From positions 1-36,536 of the forward strand of contig JACMQW010000038.1 in the NCBI GenBank assembly GCA_014376785.1: DNA of 36,536 nt, written 5' to 3'. The stretch comes from Oligoflexia bacterium (lineage in GTDB: Bacteria; Bdellovibrionota; UBA1018). Each line of letters begins with the position of its first letter. The first letter of the stretch is position 1. Both the position numbers and the translations under genes were made by a program. This document shows positions 32,743 through 36,536 of the stretch, piece by piece. The notes below the pieces were generated by a model. It did not search any database. It had not been told where the DNA came from and was given only the letters and a program-made list of their open reading frames with translations.

Positions 32743-33969
32743 ATGGATCTTACCGGAAATTCCCAAAAAATTTTAAACGGACTTCAAGTGCTCGATCTTT
32801 CTCGTGGGGGCAATGGAGTTGCTCGACAAGATTTGGGGGGTGAGCCGCCTACGCAGCGCGTTGTGTTCATTCCCCTGTCGATGCCGGGAGATGTGGTCTC
32901 GGTCCGAGTGGTGAAGGAAGAAAAACGATTCGCCACGGCCGAAATCGTGAAGATCGAAACGCCTGCAGGGGGGAGACTTTCTCCTCCGTGCTCGGTTTTT
33001 GGAGTTTGTGGGGGTTGTACTTGGCAGCACGTTCCTTATGCCCTTCAGTGGAAGACGAAGCGTGACGGCATCATTCAAGCACTGTCTCGCACCGGCGTCA
33101 TTCCTCGCGGTGAAAATCCTCCGCCGATGCGAGAGTTTCAAGCAGAGAAACACTATGGCTATCGAAATCGTATTCAGCTGCGAGCCCGAATGCTTCCCGA
33201 TGGTTCGGAAGCGACGCTGGGCTACTTTGCTCGAGGGTCGAAAACCCTAGTGGACGTGCCTCGCTGCGAAATTGCGCGAGAAGAATTGAACGGACTCCTT
33301 CCTGAAATCCGTAAAGAGTCCACGGAACGACTGAAAAAGAAAAATTCGGTCGGTGAAAAAGATCCGGAATTGAAAATCGAACTCGAAGTGATGCCGGATG
33401 GAACGACGCGAAAGTCTTGGAACGCGCGCACAGGTGTCCTCGGTTTCCGTCAAGTGAACGACGATCAGAACGAAAATCTGCTTGCGTTTGTGCGCGAAAA
33501 TTTGAGCAAGGGCGCACACCTCCTCGACCTCTTCGGGGGAGCCGGAAATTTTTCGCTCGGAGATGCCGACCGATACGTGCAAGTGGATTGCGTCGATGTC
33601 GGTTCTCCGGAAGGCGGATCTCCAGACCAACCGTCGAATTATAAATTTTACCCAGCGGATGTGGCGAAGTGGCTTGGTCGACGTCAGAGTGAAAAAATGA
33701 GCGGCTCCTTTCGCCCTCGCGCTCCGCTCGAAGCGATTCTCGATCCACCGAGAGAAGGTTTTGGCGACGCTGCTGCGCGAATCGTAACTTCGCTCGATGC
33801 ACTCGGAGTCGGTCGAATCATCGCGATCGGGTGCGACGCCGATTCATGGGCGAAAGACGTCGCAAAGCTGGTGCAGGCCGGGTGGAAAATCACGCAACTC
33901 GCGGCATTCGATCTTTTTCCGCAGACGCCGCATGTGGAAGCGGTCGCAGTTTTAGAGCGGGCGGACTAA
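32743..33969 (+). CDS. RumA/TrmA-type RNA (uracil-5)-methyltransferase, Fe-S containing
   Basis: The 408-aa protein starts with a TRAM-like domain (LDLSRGGNGVAR; PGDVVSVRVVKEE). An Fe-S site follows: Cys83, Cys89 and Cys92 in CSVFGVCGGC, with Cys175 in VPRCEIA. The SAM domain has LDLFGGAGNFSL (261-272), the DPPREG motif (334-339), catalytic Cys364 in AIGCDADSW and the general-base Glu in PHVEAVAVLER. The family usually reads SCNP or SCDP at the catalytic Cys; CDAD here is a variant. Relatives methylate U1939/U747 of 23S rRNA or tRNA U54; which target applies cannot be told from sequence. Ribosome-binding site weak. Confidence 0.9.
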   Translation: MDLTGNSQKILNGLQVLDLSRGGNGVARQDLGGEPPTQRVVFIPLSMPGDVVSVRVVKEEKRFATAEIVKIETPAGGRLSPPCSVFGVCGGCTWQHVPYALQWKTKRDGIIQALSRTGVIPRGENPPPMREFQAEKHYGYRNRIQLRARMLPDGSEATLGYFARGSKTLVDVPRCEIAREELNGLLPEIRKESTERLKKKNSVGEKDPELKIELEVMPDGTTRKSWNARTGVLGFRQVNDDQNENLLAFVRENLSKGAHLLDLFGGAGNFSLGDADRYVQVDCVDVGSPEGGSPDQPSNYKFYPADVAKWLGRRQSEKMSGSFRPRAPLEAILDPPREGFGDAAARIVTSLDALGVGRIIAIGCDADSWAKDVAKLVQAGWKITQLAAFDLFPQTPHVEAVAVLERAD

Positions 33970-33994
33970 CCGCCGGTTGCGATTGGCTGCGGTT
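33968..33994. terminator. Possible shared terminator between convergent genes
   Basis: AACCGC (33968-33973) pairs with GCGGTT (33989-33994) at the methyltransferase stop codon, and AACCG/CGGTT forms a small inner palindrome. No clear T-run follows, so this is a weak call. Confidence 0.25.
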
Positions 33995-33995
33995 C

Positions 33996-34685
33996 TTAGT
34001 CGTCTTTGCCAATAAACTGTTTCTGAATGCGCTCAGAGCCGGAGTCCGCAGGTTTACCGAACCAAAGAAGAAGAATTTTGTGGAAGGTGCCCGGTTCCAT
34101 GGCGGAGGTCTGGAGTTCGCCTTTGCCGTTCTCGAAGCGGAACATCTCGTCACCACCTGTAGTTTTTTCGAGAACGATCGTCGTCGTTTCTCCGTCCTTC
34201 ATCCCGCCGGATTTCTCAATCGCCGTGAAGAGAGGTTTCATCGCTTCTGCTTTCACATCGACTTCATTGGCTTCCAAGGCTTCGACGAAAGCGTCATGCA
34301 TCCGCTTCGCGTTCACATCCCGGAGAAAAGTCATCGTGATCGCCACGACTGGCTGCACCGATAGGGTGGTGAGGGCATTTGCGACACTGGCCGGTGGAGT
34401 GGACAGACCGGGAGTTGTGAAGAACTGGCCGACGTAAACTTTTGCCCAAAACAAGGCGACCTTCTTTTTTCGAAGACCTTGGACATAGGGTTTCAACACA
34501 ACTTTTTTACCCGCGACATCCAGCGTGACTTCTTTCGCAAGTTTCACGTCGTGGATTTCTTTTGTACCTGTGACTTGCTCCAGAATTTTCGCATTCACGG
34601 GTGAAGAAAATAATGAGAGCGCCACGCCTGAGAGGGTCAGAAAAAGGAGAGGGTTTCGGAAAGCGCGAGAATTTTGACGTGACAT
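33996..34685 (-). CDS. Periplasmic chalcone-isomerase-like protein
   Basis: The 229-aa precursor has a signal peptide (residues ~1-32, ending PVNA). The mature protein has the chalcone isomerase-like fold pattern: LVVLKPYVQGLRKKKVALFWAKVYVGQFF (start around residue 62), IEKSGGMKDGETTTIVLE, and the C-terminal LLLWFGKPADSGSERIQKQF, equivalent to the IWLGxxPADxxL motif. Bacterial relatives are mostly of unknown function and may bind fatty acids; the plant catalytic residues are not recognisable here. It is transcribed away from the pilF-like gene across 63 bp. Confidence 0.8.
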   Translation of the reverse strand: MSRQNSRAFRNPLLFLTLSGVALSLFSSPVNAKILEQVTGTKEIHDVKLAKEVTLDVAGKKVVLKPYVQGLRKKKVALFWAKVYVGQFFTTPGLSTPPASVANALTTLSVQPVVAITMTFLRDVNAKRMHDAFVEALEANEVDVKAEAMKPLFTAIEKSGGMKDGETTTIVLEKTTGGDEMFRFENGKGELQTSAMEPGTFHKILLLWFGKPADSGSERIQKQFIGKDD

Positions 34686-34748
34686 GATTTTTCCTTTTTG
34701 TTTCTAAGGTTTGACACTCTGAGCGATAACGAATTACTCTCAGGAGAA

Positions 34749-35579
34749 ATGTTTCTTACTCGATTGGCAAGCTTGATTCGCAGTTCCCTTCCACTGTCTC
34801 TCTTCGTCGTCACCTCAATGTTGGGGATATCTCTTTCTGGTTGCTCGAGTTCGCCGAGCCGGTCTGCGGATGGGACCGAAGTGGTGGAACCGAAATCACC
34901 ACGCGAGCGAGCCCAGCTCCTGATCGAAGCTGCAAATGGATCTTTGCTCGAGAATGATCCGATCGGCTCTCTTCAGTTTCTGGAGCGAGCGGAAAAACTC
35001 GATCCGAAATACGCTCCGATCTACCACGCCAAGGCCCTCGCATTTTCGGTCCGGAAGGATTTTCCCGCTGCCCTTACGGAGATGAAGAAGGCGGTCGATC
35101 TCGATCCTGAGAATCCTTTCGCGTTGAACACTTACGGGAAGTTCTTGCTCGATGCAGGTCGATTGGATGAAGCGGAGGCTCCACTTTCGAAGGCGGGTGC
35201 GAACCCGGTTTTTCGTGAAGCCTATAAGGCGAACTCGAATCTCGGTATTCTTTATTACCGGAAGAGTGATTTTGACCGGTCGGAAAAGTCTTTTCAAAAA
35301 GCGATTAACGACGATGCCGCGAATTCATGCATTGCATACTACTACCTCGGGCACATCGCGGTTCGGCGCAACCAATTGCCGGACGCTGAAAAATTTTACG
35401 AGCGTGCAACCCAAAAACAATGCGCGGCCTTCGCCGATGCGCATTTGGCGCTGGGGATGATGTATGAGCGACGTAAAAAAACGGAAGAAGCTCGTAAGAA
35501 ATACCTCGAATTGAAACAGAACTTCCCCGACTCGAAGGCCAGCGAATCCGCTATGGAACGACTGAAGCACCTTCCTTAG
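34749..35579 (+). CDS. pilF: PilF/PilW-like TPR lipoprotein
   Basis: The ATG at 34749 follows AGGAG with a short 2-base spacer and gives 276 aa; the frame is open to 34698 but not supported upstream. The lipoprotein signal ends GISLSGC. About five TPR units follow, with typical AxxxxxLDPxxAPxxxxxA/NPFALNTYGKFLLDAGRLDEA spacing. The frequent proteobacterial gene order is rlmN-pilF-rodZ-ispG; here the next gene is a rodZ homologue, which supports assigning PilF, the pilotin that helps the PilQ secretin reach the outer membrane. Other TPR lipoprotein roles are possible. Confidence 0.75.
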   Translation: MFLTRLASLIRSSLPLSLFVVTSMLGISLSGCSSSPSRSADGTEVVEPKSPRERAQLLIEAANGSLLENDPIGSLQFLERAEKLDPKYAPIYHAKALAFSVRKDFPAALTEMKKAVDLDPENPFALNTYGKFLLDAGRLDEAEAPLSKAGANPVFREAYKANSNLGILYYRKSDFDRSEKSFQKAINDDAANSCIAYYYLGHIAVRRNQLPDAEKFYERATQKQCAAFADAHLALGMMYERRKKTEEARKKYLELKQNFPDSKASESAMERLKHLP

Positions 35580-35586
35580 GAATTCC

Positions 35587-36536
35587 ATGAGTGACGAACG
35601 CAAAAGTAGTCTAGGCGAGTTTCTTAAGTCCGAACGTGAAAAACGGGGGCTCACGATCGAGCAAACTGCTTCGGCCACGAAAATCGGATTGAAAGTGCTT
35701 CGGCAGTTGGAAGCGGACCAGTATGCGGATCTACCCGCCCTCCCGTTTGTTCGCGGGTTCGTTCGCAACTATGGAAAATTTTTAAGCCTAGACGGCGACA
35801 AGCTTCTCACTGAGTACGCAAGCTTTTTGGAGGAGCACTCGCGTGAACGTCCAAAGCGAGATGCCGGACACAGCGGCTATGCATTTGAACGTCCCGAAGG
35901 AGAGCAGAGTCGTAAGATTCTCTGGGGCGTGATGGCGGGGATGCTTTTTTTTGGCGGAGTGGTCGTTTTTGTTTTCAAGCCGTCTCTGAAGCATAAGCAC
36001 CACGGCCATGTGGATAAGTTAAAAGCAGGCTCGGGCCAAGGGGACGAATCAATGGAGGGAGTCGTGATTCCTTCTCCCTCTGGGATTCCATCGGGAACCC
36101 CGTCTGGTGCACCCAGTCCGCTGGTTTCACCTTTGCCGATTGTGAGTGCTACTCCTTCTGTGAGTCCTACTGTGGGTGCGACCGTCAGCGCAGTAGTTCA
36201 TGCTACCGCGACCCCCGAAGTCTCGCCTTCGCACACTCCCGTATTTGTTCCCCCTAAGGTACCGTTGGTAATTGCTCCACCTGAAGATGTGAAGCCAAGT
36301 AAAACGCCGGCCCCCGAAGCGACCCCGATCCCGTCTCGCCTTCCCACACCGAGTCCGGTCAGTTCCGCTTCCTCCGTTCCGGCTGACGTAAAGCCAACCG
36401 AGGCAAATGCGATAGAAGCGGATCTCCTCGCTGACAAACTCCAATCCGGTGCAAACTACCCCGTGAAGGAAGTGAAGTACCGGCTCATTTTCCGGACGAA
36501 AGCGGACGCATGGGTGCGTTACCGTTGCGATGAAAA
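35587..36536 (+). CDS. rodZ: RodZ-like cell-shape protein (3' end missing)
   Basis: The frame opens at an ATG 7 bp after the preceding stop, with AGGA upstream, and is still open at the last base: 316 codons are seen. Residues ~8-80 form the HTH of RodZ (GEFLKSEREKRGLTIEQTA; LPALPFVRGFVRNYGKFL). A single membrane span lies at about 111-130. A long Pro/Ser/Thr-rich linker of the PSPSGIPSGTPSG kind occupies 155-270. The C-terminal DUF4115 domain begins (YRLIFRTKADAWVRY) and is cut by the window edge. RodZ links MreB to the membrane. Position after a PilF-like gene matches the usual order. Confidence 0.9.
   Translation, partial: MSDERKSSLGEFLKSEREKRGLTIEQTASATKIGLKVLRQLEADQYADLPALPFVRGFVRNYGKFLSLDGDKLLTEYASFLEEHSRERPKRDAGHSGYAFERPEGEQSRKILWGVMAGMLFFGGVVVFVFKPSLKHKHHGHVDKLKAGSGQGDESMEGVVIPSPSGIPSGTPSGAPSPLVSPLPIVSATPSVSPTVGATVSAVVHATATPEVSPSHTPVFVPPKVPLVIAPPEDVKPSKTPAPEATPIPSRLPTPSPVSSASSVPADVKPTEANAIEADLLADKLQSGANYPVKEVKYRLIFRTKADAWVRYRCDE

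Noticed and set aside
36061-36380. Repetitive tccttctccctct-like region as a possible tandem repeat
   Set aside because: It is the Pro/Ser/Thr-rich linker of the RodZ-like reading frame; the repeat is at amino-acid level and irregular.

Overview
The window reads as chromosomal DNA of a Gram-negative bacterium. It has an LPS-core/heptosyltransferase-type cluster, lipoproteins with lipoboxes, an outer-membrane beta-barrel candidate and several signal-peptide proteins. A Bdellovibrionota/Oligoflexia-like or other deltaproteobacterial-type source is my best guess. That guess rests on general gene content and style only, because no taxonomic marker such as rRNA is present. By eye, base composition is near 50% GC over most of the window and visibly lower in the first ~5.6 kb.

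Region 1 (1-5670) is an AT-richer accessory segment next to a tRNA-Gln(TTG) gene. It holds the 3' end of a large secreted or surface protein, a small membrane protein, a gene-poor kilobase, and a two-gene unit of secreted proteins, one of which ends in a zinc DD-peptidase-like domain. A ~55-bp direct repeat lies at 1770-1824 and 5614-5670. It consists of the last bases of the tRNA plus its terminator, so it looks like an attachment-site duplication bounding a ~3.8-kb insert.

Region 2 (5935-10977, plus strand) is one tightly packed operon. It encodes a winged-helix protein with a degenerate nucleotidyltransferase domain, an unknown protein, Lgt (lipoprotein lipidation), PlsY (phospholipid synthesis) and a BtuF/FecCD/ATPase vitamin B12-type importer. 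It converges on an RNase HI gene whose product carries an extra C-terminal hybrid-binding-like domain.

Region 3 (11969-15638, plus strand) is a translationally coupled pair: a barrel-like outer-membrane protein and a 767-aa EF-hand lipoprotein.

Region 4 (15657-25190) is mostly minus strand and is envelope-polysaccharide/LPS-core biosynthesis. It encodes a short RecQ-like helicase, a UPF0104 flippase-like protein, a glutamine amidotransferase, two WaaE-like GT2 enzymes, UDP-glucose dehydrogenase (plus strand), two more glycosyltransferases, an NlpC/P60-like secreted protein and a GT9 heptosyltransferase. Five of these genes (25190-20678) overlap by a few bases each and form one operon.

Region 5 (25221-32706, minus strand) contains a small secreted Ala/Pro-rich protein with its own promoter, a 5'-end hairpin and a terminator. 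Upstream of it lies a probable seven-gene operon: small membrane protein, lepA, lepB homologue, pyrB, pyrC, carA and an unknown gene. The lepB product has Ala where the catalytic Ser should be.

Region 6 (32743-36536) has a RumA-type RNA methyltransferase, a periplasmic chalcone-isomerase-like protein, and a PilF-like TPR lipoprotein followed by a RodZ-like gene that runs off the end. The pilF-rodZ order is the one seen in many proteobacteria. No IS element, CRISPR array, rRNA or integrase was seen.
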